A stretch of 64,000 bases of DNA from NCBI GenBank assembly GCA_025937895.1, contig JAICQL010000013.1:1-64000 (forward strand), written 5' to 3'. This DNA is from Polyangiaceae bacterium (GTDB lineage: Bacteria > Myxococcota_A > Polyangia > Polyangiales > Polyangiaceae). Positions within the stretch are counted from its first letter, which is position 1. The number at the start of each line of letters is the position of its first letter. The notes below the pieces were generated by a model. It saw only the letters and a program-made list of their open reading frames with translations, ran no database searches and was not told where the DNA came from. The translations under genes were made by a program, and so were the position numbers. Below are positions 45,528-54,620 of the stretch, one piece after another.

Positions 45528-46135
45528 GGCTCGCCTCGCTGGAAGGGGTTGCGGTGTTGCTGGGCCTCGAGCAGCTGGCGAAAGGCCTCGCGCGCGCGGC
45601 GCAGGCGCGAGGCGGCGGTGCCCGGCGGCAGCTGCTCCAGCTCGGCGATGGCCGCCACCGTGAGCTGCTCGATCTCCGCCAGCACCAGCACCCGGCGCAG
45701 CTCATCGGGCAGCTGTTGCAGCAGCTCATCGAGAAAGGCACGCGCGCGCCGGCGCTCGAGCAGCTCATCGGGCAGCTCGCGCTCATCGTGCACGACGGGC
45801 AGCTCCTCCTCGGGGCTCTCGCGCCGGCGGCGCAGCCCGCGCCGCAGGTTGGCGGCGATGCGCAGCGCGGTGCCGTACAGAAAGCTGCGCTCCTTGCCCG
45901 CGGCCAGCTCCGGCAAGCGGCGCGACGCGACCAGAAACACCTGCTGCGCGGCGTCGTCTGCATCGGGCTGAGACAGCCCCACGCGGCGCAGCACGCGCCA
46001 CACGAAGTCGACTTCCGTCTGGACCAGGTCATCGAAGCGCTGTGGGTCGGGGGGGTCTGATGGGAGCAAAGCCCGGGCAGAGCCAGGGGCAGGCTCGGAC
46101 GGGTGGGGGTCCGGGTACCCAGACGCCGAGCTCAT
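45524..46135 (-). CDS. ECF-type RNA polymerase sigma factor
   Basis: The frame opens at 46354; ATG 46135 is preferred and gives 203 aa. Region 2 covers about 40-105 (VDFVWRVLRRVGLSQPDADD, AAQQVFLVASRRLPE, FLYGTALRIAANLRR). Region 4 covers about 140-195 (LQQLPDELRRVLVLAEIEQL, PPGTAASRLRRAREAFR). It probably directs RNA polymerase to an envelope-stress or similar regulon together with the overlapping membrane partner. It lies 32 nt after the exported-protein gene in a five-gene operon. Confidence 0.93.
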   Translation of the reverse strand: MSSASGYPDPHPSEPAPGSARALLPSDPPDPQRFDDLVQTEVDFVWRVLRRVGLSQPDADDAAQQVFLVASRRLPELAAGKERSFLYGTALRIAANLRRGLRRRRESPEEELPVVHDERELPDELLERRRARAFLDELLQQLPDELRRVLVLAEIEQLTVAAIAELEQLPPGTAASRLRRAREAFRQLLEAQQHRNPFQRGEP

Positions 46136-46167
46136 GTCCGCGCCATGTCCGGAGCCACGAAGATTGA

Positions 46168-47181
46168 TCACGGCGCCCAGCGGGCTCCGACGCTCAGCTC
46201 CCCCCCGACGGCACTGACCCGGAACAGATCGTCCCCTTCCGGCGCACCGAAGACGTAGCGGGTGAAGGGCACGACCAGCCCCAGCTGCAGCTCCGGCTGC
46301 AAGCTGGCGCTCAGCGCCCAGCGGCTGCGCAACAGCCCCCGTGCGCTCGCCCACAGACCGCGATCGTCATTGCCTCGCGCGCCGTCGCTGCTCGCCTGCA
46401 ACAGGCCGAGGTCAGCACCGGCGCACGGCTCGAGCGACAGCGCGCCGAGCTGCCAGCGCCAGGCACAGGCGTCCAGCTCCGCCGCCAGCAACAGCACGCG
46501 CACGTTGGTGGAGCGCGCCTCGCTCTCGGCGTACGCGCCGTGCACGCCAAGTCGGGCGGCGCTGGGCCAGCCGCGCGGCACGAGCTCAGCAAACAGCGCG
46601 GCACCGGGCGTCAGCTGAGGGCCCAGCCCGAGACCCAGCCGGCCCTGTGCGCCGAGCGCGAGCTTCGCCCGCAGCGCGCGCTCGGCTGCGGGCTCCGCTG
46701 GGCGATCGGCGGGAGGTTCGCGTGCCGCTTCCGGCGCAGGCAAGGCGGCCGCGCTCACGCCCGTGGCACTCGTTGCGCTGCCCGCCGCAGCGGGCTCCAG
46801 CGCCAGCTCCAGGCTCAACGCCAGCGCCTCGGCCACGTCGGCGCAGGCGGGCGACTCGACCTCGCGGATCGCCACGGTGCCGCGCTCGGTCTGACGCTCC
46901 AGGCGGCCCGCGCTGACCTCGGAGCGCGCCGCCAGCGTGACCACGAAGTCCACGCGATCCCCCACCCCCGCCAGCGCAGCAGTGCGCCCCAGCTGCCCCA
47001 GCCGGGCGAGGAAGCTCGCGCCGTCGGGGCAGCCCTCCGAGCTGCGATACCAGACGCTCACCGCCGCTGCAGGCGGGTGCGCGGTTGCTGCCGGCGCGGG
47101 GGGTGCCACCGCCGGCGCGGGTTGAGCGCGCACCGGTGCCGCCAGCGCGCAACAGAGCGCGATGAAGGCACCGGGTCGCAA
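46168..47181 (-). CDS. exported protein of the sigma-factor operon, possible outer-membrane barrel
   Basis: TTG 47181 has CGGAG 6 nt upstream; 337 aa. The signal peptide ends at about 19 (APVRAQ). Residues 40-135 contain a two-Cys region (YRSSEGCPDGASFLARLG, ESPACADVAEALALSLELAL) that I associate with a Polyangia domain often found with ECF sigma factors. The C-terminal half has barrel-like alternation (LRAKLALGAQGRLGLGLGPQ, ELSVGARWAP). It lies 12 nt after the ParA gene. Function unknown. Confidence 0.7.
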   Translation of the reverse strand: MRPGAFIALCCALAAPVRAQPAPAVAPPAPAATAHPPAAAVSVWYRSSEGCPDGASFLARLGQLGRTAALAGVGDRVDFVVTLAARSEVSAGRLERQTERGTVAIREVESPACADVAEALALSLELALEPAAAGSATSATGVSAAALPAPEAAREPPADRPAEPAAERALRAKLALGAQGRLGLGLGPQLTPGAALFAELVPRGWPSAARLGVHGAYAESEARSTNVRVLLLAAELDACAWRWQLGALSLEPCAGADLGLLQASSDGARGNDDRGLWASARGLLRSRWALSASLQPELQLGLVVPFTRYVFGAPEGDDLFRVSAVGGELSVGARWAP

Positions 47182-47193
47182 GCTTGCGCTCCG

Positions 47194-48762
47194 CTAGAGC
47201 AACAGCTGGCGCGGCTTGCGCTCGGCCACGGTCAGCCCCAGCCGACCGCTGACCTCGCTCGCCAGCGTGTCAAAGAGCCAGCTGACCGCCGGCGGATTCA
47301 GCTCGTCCAGCAGCCGCAGCGGCAAGCCCTCCTGGGTTGCCTCGAGGAAGGCCTCGCTGCGCGGGATGGTGGTGTCGAGCAGCCAGCCCCTGGGCAGGTG
47401 CGTGCAGGCGTCCTGCAGCACCTGCACCGACGCACGGTGCCGCGTCTGCAGCATGTTCAGCACCACGCCCACCACCTCTGGCCGCTCGCCGCTCGGCATC
47501 AGCTGCAGCGCGCGCTCCAGGGTACCGAAGGAGCGGCTGGCGATGAGCTCGGCCTGCAGCACGCCCAGGATGTGGGTGCAGCCATTGAGCAGCTGGTGGG
47601 TGCTGCCGAACATGCCGGCAGGGCTGTCGACGATGACGATCTCGGCCTCCTCCGACAGCTTGTGCAACAGCTTGCGCCAGCCCTGGCTGTGATCGCCGAG
47701 CAGCGCGGCGGTGTCGGGCGGCTGCTCGCCGAGCGCCGGCAAGATGCGGAAGTGCGGCACCACGGTGCGCAGCAGCGCCGACTCGTGACCGACCTTGTCC
47801 GTCAGCACGTCGATGACGCCGTGAGCGGCGCGCTCGCGCGCACCGATCGCAGACAGCACGTCGCCGTTGATGTCGCCGTCGACCAGGATCACGGAGCGCT
47901 CCTGGCGAGCCAGGCTGAGCGCCAGGTTGAGGGCCACCGTGGTCTTGCCGGAGCCGCCCTTGGGGCTCACCACCGCCAGCACCACGCGCTCGTTGCCGCC
48001 GCCACCACGCTCGCGCGTGGTGGAGCCGTCAGAGCCGCTGCTCACGCCGCTGCCCGGCAGCGAGATGCGGCGCAGGCTGCCGCCACCACCGCCGGAGCCC
48101 TGGCGCGCCACGACCTCGTTCGCGGGCTGCGGGCGCGCGGCAGGCGTGGGCTCGGTGATGGCGCCGCCGCGCTGGCTCGTCTCCGTGCTGGAGCCGCGCT
48201 GCGAGCCGGGGCCGCTGATCACGGTGCCGCCAGGCTGGCTGGCGCCAGCGCTGGAGGTGGTGGAGTTGGTCGAGCGGCGCGACGGTGGCGGCGCGGGTGC
48301 ACGCGCGCCGGGCGCCGAAGCCGGCGACAGCTCCGTGCTCGAGGCACGCTGGCGCTCGGGCTCGTTCTTGACGGCGGTGGGCTTGGACATGACGCCGGAA
48401 GCCGTCTTCTGCGGGCCGTTCTTGGAGCGGGACAGCGCCTCCAGCACCAGGTTCCCGAGGGGGCCGATGGGCTCGGGCAGCTCGTTCGGCGTCTGCATGC
48501 GGAAGACGTGGAAGAACTTGCGCGACTCGGTGTTCACCTGCTGAAACAGCTGGAAGAAGGCGTCACGCCCGCGCATGCTGCCGGCGCTGGCGCTGACCAC
48601 CTTGCCCGCTTTGATGTACAGCACGCCCAGCGTGCTCTGATCAGCCTTGCGCAGCTCCACGCCCGTGTACTGGCGACCGATCCCGACGACCTGGAGCACC
48701 TCGACGAGATCGATGCCCTCCAGCTCGCCCTCCATTACGGCGATTCTCTCGGCGGCACTCAT
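47194..48762 (-). CDS. PATAN/DUF4388 domain fused to a ParA/MinD-type ATPase
   Basis: The product is 522 aa. An N-terminal PATAN-like domain at about 8-95 (MEGELEGIDLVEVLQVVGIG, VLYIKAGKVVSASAG) leads to a 150-residue Ser/Thr-rich linker. The ATPase has a deviant Walker A (SPKGGSGKTTVALNLAL), VDGDINGDVLSAIG and VIVDSPAGMFGS. Such ATPases position cell machinery or regulate gliding and signalling in myxobacteria. The start overlaps the globin stop (ATGA), which ties it to a haem protein, an unusual pairing. Confidence 0.9.
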   Translation of the reverse strand: MSAAERIAVMEGELEGIDLVEVLQVVGIGRQYTGVELRKADQSTLGVLYIKAGKVVSASAGSMRGRDAFFQLFQQVNTESRKFFHVFRMQTPNELPEPIGPLGNLVLEALSRSKNGPQKTASGVMSKPTAVKNEPERQRASSTELSPASAPGARAPAPPPSRRSTNSTTSSAGASQPGGTVISGPGSQRGSSTETSQRGGAITEPTPAARPQPANEVVARQGSGGGGGSLRRISLPGSGVSSGSDGSTTRERGGGGNERVVLAVVSPKGGSGKTTVALNLALSLARQERSVILVDGDINGDVLSAIGARERAAHGVIDVLTDKVGHESALLRTVVPHFRILPALGEQPPDTAALLGDHSQGWRKLLHKLSEEAEIVIVDSPAGMFGSTHQLLNGCTHILGVLQAELIASRSFGTLERALQLMPSGERPEVVGVVLNMLQTRHRASVQVLQDACTHLPRGWLLDTTIPRSEAFLEATQEGLPLRLLDELNPPAVSWLFDTLASEVSGRLGLTVAERKPRQLLL

Positions 48763-49346
48763 CGTGCGGCTCCTTTGCTGATGGGGTCCGGGGACGCGTT
48801 GACCGCGGCCTTCACTTCACTCATGCCGAGCGTGTTCATGCGGTGATCGATGGCGGCTTGCCCAGCGCCCAGCGCAGGGTCCAGCGAGCGATCCGGCTCG
48901 GCTGCCTTGACGCTCAAGATCATGGTGGTCGACACGGCCTTGTATACGGCCGTCCAGGCGGCGCGCACGGGCGGTGAGAACGCCTCGCCCAGGCCGTAGT
49001 CCAGGGTCCAGAGCAGCGCCTCGCCGACGGAGCCGTACGCCTCCTTCGGTACTCGATACAGCGAGTCGTGACGGCGACCCAGCGCCAGCAACACCAGCAG
49101 CAGATCCTCTGCCTCCGCTACGTCGTCTTTCCAGGCGGTCTCCGGGAAATCGAGCGCCTTGACGATGAAGGCCAGCATGCGCACCAGCTTGCTCTTCTGA
49201 CCCGCCAGGTTGTCGGGGAAGAGGGGCCTGTACTCGGGCTTGAGCTCGAACAGCCGCTTGTAAAAGAGATCGGCTGCCGTTTCGGCGATAGGGATGACCA
49301 GCTTCCAGCTGCGGCGAATATGGTCCTTGTCTTCTTCCGTGATCAT
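48759..49346 (-). CDS. single-domain globin
   Basis: The product is 195 aa. The fold follows flavohaemoglobin-type globins: F43 near the CD corner (YRPLFP), proximal histidine H93 in LGRRHDSLYRVPKEAYGSVG, then LLWTLDYGLGEAFSPPVRAA and WTAVYKAVS. No FAD/NAD reductase domain follows; the last 45 residues are unstructured. It may bind O2 or NO as a sensor or scavenger. It is the first gene of a five-gene minus-strand operon reaching 44700. Confidence 0.9.
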   Translation of the reverse strand: MITEEDKDHIRRSWKLVIPIAETAADLFYKRLFELKPEYRPLFPDNLAGQKSKLVRMLAFIVKALDFPETAWKDDVAEAEDLLLVLLALGRRHDSLYRVPKEAYGSVGEALLWTLDYGLGEAFSPPVRAAWTAVYKAVSTTMILSVKAAEPDRSLDPALGAGQAAIDHRMNTLGMSEVKAAVNASPDPISKGAAR

Positions 49347-49884
49347 GCTCTGCCCGTGTCTCCAGGAGCCGGCTCTGGCCGGCCTGGCAAAAAGGACGAC
49401 AGGCGCCCGACCTCGATAACCCCTCCGCCGCGATTCTGGAGGGCAAAGGGCATTTTTTACGCTGTGTGCGGCGCGCCAGCACCCGTGAGGGTGGCTTCAG
49501 CGCAGTCCGCAGCGAAAAATTGTGGACGCTTCCGGGGCGACGCCGCCGGCGCTCGACCGTCACGTTTGTGAACAATCCGCTCACCACACATCACCGAACA
49601 CTCGCTCACTGTAGGACACGCGAGCTTCCGCTCGGTTCTCATGTTCTCGTTTCTGCTCGCACGGAGATCGTTTGCACGCGCTTGCGGGCGAGCGCGTGCA
49701 CGCTTGTCTCTGCAAGCTTCACGCGGGCCCATGGCCCTGCAGCCGCTGGTTTACTCGGCTGGCTCAGCTGACTAGTGTTGCACCATCATCGCCGGCTCGT
49801 GCCTCGAGAGCTCTGCTCGCGCGGCGCCGGTGCTCAAAACAAGCAGCCGCAAGTCGCGCGGCGTGCTCACGGAGGAGGTTTGCC
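49347..49884. promoter_or_regulatory. 538-bp divergent spacer with a perfect dyad
   Basis: No gene seen. It separates the globin operon from the di-haem peroxidase-like gene. It contains a perfect inverted repeat with 10-bp arms (TGCACGCGCT at 49673-49682, AGCGCGTGCA at 49691-49700) and an 8-nt loop. GGAGGAGGTT before 49885 is the ribosome site of the plus-strand gene. Nothing recognisable as an FNR or NsrR box. Confidence 0.5.
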
Positions 49885-51291
49885 ATGGTGGGATCTGCAA
49901 AGTCTTCAGCGCGGGGCGGTCTGCTGATCGCTCTTGCTCTCGCGATTTTCAGCTGCGACGGCTCGCTGCCTGCCACGGGCGAAAACCGGCGCGACGCACC
50001 GCTCGGCGCGGCAGACGCCCCGGCCTCGCAGCAAGCCGCGCTCTCCGGCGATCGCGGCCGTCCGGCGCTCTCACCCGGGGAGCGCGAGCTGTTGGTGCAG
50101 CACCGTGAAGGGCGCGACATCTTTCGCTACGAGACCTTCGGAGACGAGGCCTTCTGGGGTGGGCGCCTGGGCTTGCACCGCGCCATTGCCGGCGCCGCCA
50201 ACGGCGGTGAAGGTGCCGGGGTGAGCCCGGCCACGGCGCTCGCGCTGGGCTTGCGGCTGGACGTGGAGGCGCTGCCGCGCTCGCTGCAGCGAGACCTGCA
50301 GCGCGGGCGCGTGGATCTGGATGACCCTGCCACCACCCTCGCGCTGTTGCAGCTGAACGCGGTGATCGGGCTCAGCGGACGATTCGATGACGCGGGTCAG
50401 CTCAGCACCGTCGGCATCCAGTGCGCCCTGTGCCACTCGACCGTGGACGATAGCTTCGCGCCGGGCATCGGCCGCCGCCGCGACGGCTGGCCCAACCGCG
50501 AGCTGGACGTGGGCACCATCGTCGCCGTCGCCCCGGATCTCTCGGTGTTCACGGACCTGCTCGGCGCCTCCGATGCAGACGTGCGGGCGGTGCTGCGCAG
50601 CTGGGGGCCGGGCAAGTTCGACGCCTTCATGCACCTCGACGGCAAGACAGCGCGCCCCGATGGTGGGCCCGCAGCGGTGCTGATCCCACCACTCTTTGGG
50701 CTGCGCGGTGTGGGCTTGATGACGTGGAACGGCTTCAGCGGCCTGGACGCCTGGGTGCCGCTGGTGATCAACCTGGAGATGTTCGGGCAGGGCATCTTCT
50801 CCGACCGCCGGCTGGCGAATGCGGAGCAATATCCCATCGCCGCGGCCAGCGGCTTCGCCCGCGTGCGCAGCACGCCCGATCTGGTCACCCCGCTGCTCGC
50901 TCCGCTGCTCACGTATGTGACCTCGCTCGAGCCGCCGCCGCCCCCGGCGGGCAGCTTCGAGGCGGAGGCCGCCGCGCGCGGCGAGGTGCTGTTCAACGGC
51001 AAGGCGCGCTGCACCAACTGCCACGTGCCGCCCCTGTACACGCTGCCTGGCTTCAACAGCGTGCCCGCAAGCGTGATCGGCATCGATGCCTTCCAGGCGG
51101 AGCGCTCTCCGAACCTGGGCTACCGCCCGCCGCCGCTGCGGGGTGTATTCACCCGCCAGCCCGGCGGCTTCTTTCATGACGGCCGCTTTGCGACGATCAA
51201 CGACGTAGTCGCCCACTTCGACGCGCAGTTTGACCTACAGCTGACGACCGAAGAGGCGCACGCTCTGGCGGAATTCGTGAAATCGCTGTGA
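49885..51291 (+). CDS. di-haem cytochrome c peroxidase-like lipoprotein
   Basis: ATG 49885 follows GGAGGAGGTT; 468 aa. The signal peptide ends in lipobox AIFSC (C24). Two haem c motifs are visible, CALCH (180-184) and CTNCH (376-380). The C-terminal pattern (LFNGKARCTNCHVPPLY, PPPLRGVFTRQPGGFFHDGR, VVAHFD, ALAEFVKSL) matches the MauG/CcpA superfamily. It may reduce peroxide or oxidise proteins outside the inner membrane. It is divergent from the globin operon, so a shared redox theme is possible. Confidence 0.9.
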   Translation: MVGSAKSSARGGLLIALALAIFSCDGSLPATGENRRDAPLGAADAPASQQAALSGDRGRPALSPGERELLVQHREGRDIFRYETFGDEAFWGGRLGLHRAIAGAANGGEGAGVSPATALALGLRLDVEALPRSLQRDLQRGRVDLDDPATTLALLQLNAVIGLSGRFDDAGQLSTVGIQCALCHSTVDDSFAPGIGRRRDGWPNRELDVGTIVAVAPDLSVFTDLLGASDADVRAVLRSWGPGKFDAFMHLDGKTARPDGGPAAVLIPPLFGLRGVGLMTWNGFSGLDAWVPLVINLEMFGQGIFSDRRLANAEQYPIAAASGFARVRSTPDLVTPLLAPLLTYVTSLEPPPPPAGSFEAEAAARGEVLFNGKARCTNCHVPPLYTLPGFNSVPASVIGIDAFQAERSPNLGYRPPPLRGVFTRQPGGFFHDGRFATINDVVAHFDAQFDLQLTTEEAHALAEFVKSL

Positions 51292-51402
51292 TCGGAGCCG
51301 GGGTTGCCGCACCGAGCTCGCCATAACAGCCGTTAACGGGCGACCCCTGCCCGGCCTGTACCGGCACAAAAGTCCACAGAGTACCGAGTTTGTTTGGAAC
51401 GT

Positions 51403-51408
51403 TATAAA
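51403..51408 (+). promoter_or_regulatory. possible -10 element
   Basis: TATAAA in an AT-rich patch (51389-51415) that stands out in this GC-rich DNA, 52 nt before ATG 51461. No good -35 box is seen at the right distance. Confidence 0.3.
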
Positions 51409-51460
51409 TAAATCGCTGCACGGGGCTTGTAGCGGCGCTGACCAGCGCCGTTTCCTCCTC

Positions 51461-53626
51461 ATGCATTTTGCGAGCGTGCAGGGCTCGCCGAATGCGGGGA
51501 ACCAGCCTTCCGTGACACGCACCTCCGAACGAACCCGCCCGTCCGTGGGCGAGCGCAGCCAGCTTCAACTCACGAGGCGCGCCGATACCGCCGCCGCGCC
51601 CGCGTCCGATGACGACGAGCTGGCCGCGTGGGGTGAAGGAGAGGCAGAGGCAGGCGCCGCATCACCGGTACAGACACCGCTGGTCGAGAGCTTCGATCTC
51701 GGAGCGGACCGCGACGAGCTACGGGGCACGGGCGGTGCGCGCGTGCTGGATGACGAGCAGCAAGCCGCGGTGGTGCGCCGCCTGCTGCTCGGCGAGCTCT
51801 CCGCCGAGGAAGCCTGCGCAGTGCACCGGGTCACGCGCGAGCAGCTGACTCAGTGGGTGCGCCGGCATCGCCGCGCGGTGCGCCGCGCCATCGAGGAGCA
51901 GATTGGCAGCGCGCTCAGCGCGCAGGGGCTGGACAAGGAAGACTTCGTGCTCTCCGGCAACCTGGAGAGCATGTCCCTCTCCGACCTGCTGGAGACCATC
52001 CAGCTCGGCCGCAAGAACGCCCACGTGCGCCTGGAGAGCGGCAGCGAGGTGGGCGAGTTGTGGTTCGCCGACGGCGACGTGATCGACGCGCGCACCGGCA
52101 ACCTGGTGGGCACCCCCGCGGTCTACCACCTGCTGGAGCTCAAAGAGGGCAAGCTGCAGGCGGAGTTCTGCAGCACGGAGCGCGAGCGCACCATCCTGGC
52201 CTCCACCGAGACCTTGCTGATCGAGAGCGCGCGGCGCGCGGATGAGCGCAAGCGGCTGCGTGATCAGCTGGGGGATCTGCAGCGCGTGTTCGTGGCCTCC
52301 GTGGGCGCGGGGCAGGCCGCCTCGCTCGAGCCGCGGCGGCGCGAGCTCCTGCAAGCCTTCGACGGCACCCGCACGGTGCAGAGCGTGCTCGCGAGCAGCG
52401 AGTGGCCCGAGTTCGAGACGCTGACCGTGATCTCGGAGCTGCTCGCGCAGAAGCAGCTGGTGCCGGTGACCACGCCGCGAGTCAGCGAGCAGCCGGCGCC
52501 CGCGGTGAGCCGGGTCGCGCAGACGGGCTACGCCTCGCTGTTTCCGTCCAATGCCGGACCGGCCACGCTGCCCAGCGCCTCGCAGCCCGAAGCGGCAAGC
52601 GCGCCGCCCTCGTCACAGGCCGTCTCCTCGCAAGCCGCACCCTCACAGGCGCTCTCCGCGCGCGGCGGCGCCTCCATCACCCTGCCCCCGATCGTGCCCT
52701 CGGTGGCGCTGCTGCAGTCCATGCCCGCGTTCGCGCGGCGTAGCGCACCGTTCGTGCTCGGTGCGGGTGCGCTCGTGCTGGCGTTTGCCGTCGGGCTGTG
52801 GAGCGCACGCTCGCCCGCGCCCGCGCGGGCGCCACAGCTCGAGCCCGCGGCGCGTGGCACCGAAGCCACTCTGACCGAGGCGCTGTGCGGCCCCGGCATG
52901 GAGCTGTTCACGCCAGGCGGCTCCGGCGCCGAGCGGCCCTTCTGCCTGGCTCAGCGTAGCGTGACCACGGCCGAATATCAGGAGTGCGTCGACGGCAAGC
53001 ACTGCGAGCCGACCCTGGCCGACGCCGTCCCCGGCCCCGGTGAGACAGAGGCGGCGAAAGCACGCTGCAACGCCGGACAGCCCGGCCGCGAGCAGCTGCC
53101 GATCAACTGCGTCACCCAGCGCCAGGCCGAGCAATATTGTGAGTGGCGCGGCCAGCGCTTGCCCTTACCGGGCGAGTGGGAGCTAGCGTGGCAAGCGAGC
53201 CGCAGCACGCCCGGTGCCAAGGTCAGCTTCACCGCCGCGGGGCTCGACAGCCCGCTCGGCGAGCTCTCCGAGTGGACCAGGGAGCGCGGCAGCGGCGCAG
53301 CCCCGCACGGCGAAGCAGCACTCGGCGAAGCCGCACCCAGCGGCGAAGCGGCGCCCGCCGCAGCACCCAGCGAAGCGACGGCCGAGGGTCAACCGAGTGC
53401 AGCCGAAGCCGCCCCCCCGGTCGACAACGCGGCGGACAGCCCACCCGACACCGTCGAGGCCATCGTGCACGAGCCCGCAGCAGCCCAGCCCTTTGCCGTG
53501 CTGCGCGCCCCTGCCCCCGCCGCCGCGGCGCCCGACGCGCGGCCCAAGCGGCTGTACACCAGCGCCAGCGCCCAGGGCCGCGGCATCGGTTTCCGCTGCG
53601 CCGTGAGCCTGGAGCCCACCCGTTGA
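51461..53626 (+). CDS. HTH + PATAN/DUF4388 + membrane helix + SUMF1-like protein
   Basis: The product is 721 aa. A helix-turn-helix resembling transposase or recombinase HTHs covers about 98-148 (LLGELSAEEACAVHRVTREQ, LTQWVRRHRRAV). A PATAN/DUF4388 domain lies at about 160-240 (LSGNLESMSLSDLLETIQLG, GELWFADGDVIDARTG, LLELKEGKLQAEF). One membrane helix lies near 427-447. A formylglycine-generating-enzyme-like fold fills the end (MELFTPGGS, FCLAQRSVTTAEYQECVDG, INCVTQRQAEQYCEWRGQRL, GIGFRCAV) but is interrupted by a 100-residue Ala/Glu/Pro insert. It is likely a binding module rather than an enzyme. Confidence 0.85.
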   Translation: MHFASVQGSPNAGNQPSVTRTSERTRPSVGERSQLQLTRRADTAAAPASDDDELAAWGEGEAEAGAASPVQTPLVESFDLGADRDELRGTGGARVLDDEQQAAVVRRLLLGELSAEEACAVHRVTREQLTQWVRRHRRAVRRAIEEQIGSALSAQGLDKEDFVLSGNLESMSLSDLLETIQLGRKNAHVRLESGSEVGELWFADGDVIDARTGNLVGTPAVYHLLELKEGKLQAEFCSTERERTILASTETLLIESARRADERKRLRDQLGDLQRVFVASVGAGQAASLEPRRRELLQAFDGTRTVQSVLASSEWPEFETLTVISELLAQKQLVPVTTPRVSEQPAPAVSRVAQTGYASLFPSNAGPATLPSASQPEAASAPPSSQAVSSQAAPSQALSARGGASITLPPIVPSVALLQSMPAFARRSAPFVLGAGALVLAFAVGLWSARSPAPARAPQLEPAARGTEATLTEALCGPGMELFTPGGSGAERPFCLAQRSVTTAEYQECVDGKHCEPTLADAVPGPGETEAAKARCNAGQPGREQLPINCVTQRQAEQYCEWRGQRLPLPGEWELAWQASRSTPGAKVSFTAAGLDSPLGELSEWTRERGSGAAPHGEAALGEAAPSGEAAPAAAPSEATAEGQPSAAEAAPPVDNAADSPPDTVEAIVHEPAAAQPFAVLRAPAPAAAAPDARPKRLYTSASAQGRGIGFRCAVSLEPTR

Positions 53627-53682
53627 GCCCACGCCCCCAGCGCAGCTGACCCGAAGGGTCCGCTGCGCTATCGTCGCGACGT

Positions 53683-54192
53683 TTGTCCACACCACCTCCG
53701 CTACCGATCCTGCAGCGAGCGCTGTGCGCCCTGCTGCTGACCAGCGCGACCTGGGGCTGCGTCGAAGATAGAGGCAACGGCGCCGAGCGCCCCGCCGACA
53801 CTCCCCGCTCCGGGCCCAGCAAGCCCTCTGCTGCGGCAGCCTCCGCGTGCTCCGAGGCAGAGCTGAAACAAGACGCACAGCGCGTGCTGCGCGGCAAGGC
53901 GACGTATTACCACGACAGCCTCACGGGCAACCGCACCGCCAACGGCGAACGTTATGACCCCCAGCGCTGGACCGCCGCCCACCGCACCCTGCCCTTCGGC
54001 ACCCGCGTGCGCATCACCCGCACCGACGTGAAAGACTCCCCCGTCCTGTGCGCCGTGATCAATGATCGCGGCCCCTACAGCCACCGCGGCTACATCATCG
54101 ACCTCTCGCGCCGCGGCGCCGAGCACCTGGAGATGGTGAAAAAAGGCGTAGTCCCAGTGCGAGTCGAGGTGCTCTCGCTCGGCAAGCGCTAG
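53683..54192 (+). CDS. rlpA: RlpA-like lipoprotein (double-psi beta-barrel)
   Basis: TTG 53683 gives 169 aa. A short signal ends in a possible lipobox (TWGCV). The DPBB domain is clear: RGKATYYHDSLTGNRTANGE, AAHRTLPFGTRVRITR, VINDRGPYSHRGYIIDLS. RlpA proteins bind or cleave denuded peptidoglycan at the septum. There is no SPOR domain, so it may not localise like E. coli RlpA. A broken inverted copy of its 3' end lies 430 bp downstream. Confidence 0.9.
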   Translation: MSTPPPLPILQRALCALLLTSATWGCVEDRGNGAERPADTPRSGPSKPSAAAASACSEAELKQDAQRVLRGKATYYHDSLTGNRTANGERYDPQRWTAAHRTLPFGTRVRITRTDVKDSPVLCAVINDRGPYSHRGYIIDLSRRGAEHLEMVKKGVVPVRVEVLSLGKR

Positions 54193-54291
54193 CCTGCGAC
54201 GAGCCGGCCCTCATGCAGTCTGGAAGTATGCGCTTCACGGAACCGTGTAGCGGAAGGGCATCACGTTCCGGTGCGTGACAAAGGCATCTGA

Positions 54292-54480
54292 GTGAGTCCG
54301 GCGTGTCGCCGCCTGGCGGGCGAGTGGCGAGACGTCGAAACAATTTGCAAGAAGCGAGGATACTCGCCAAGCAGCCTGCTGTGGTGGTCGAGCGAACTCA
54401 ATCGACGGCGTGGACTGCGGCCACGCGGTAACCCGCTCGCGCTGACTCGCATCATACGCAGAGCAGAGTCAGCATCGAGC
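54292..54480 (+). pseudogene. possible IS66 TnpA (OrfA) remnant
   Basis: In one open frame the reading is EWRDVETICKKRGYSPSSLL, WWSSELNRRR and then LALTRIIRRAES. This resembles the N-terminal helix-turn-helix and following 'P-L-x-R-V-V-R-R' of myxobacterial IS66 accessory proteins. The frame continues into unrelated sequence and no TnpB follows. Confidence 0.4.
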
Positions 54481-54620
54481 CGGCTGAGCACGGCTTCGCT
54501 CGCCACTCGAGCTGTCGGCCAGGCTCGCCGGTATCCGTTGGATGATGGAGGTCTGGTGCTGTCTCGAAGACGTTGGCATTGGGTACGATTCAGCTGGGAT
54601 CTGCGCCGAGAGGGCTCTTG

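Noticed and set aside
51340-51375. Possible sigma-54 promoter (CGGCAC ... CCACA)
   Set aside because: The -12 GC element is missing and the spacing does not fit.
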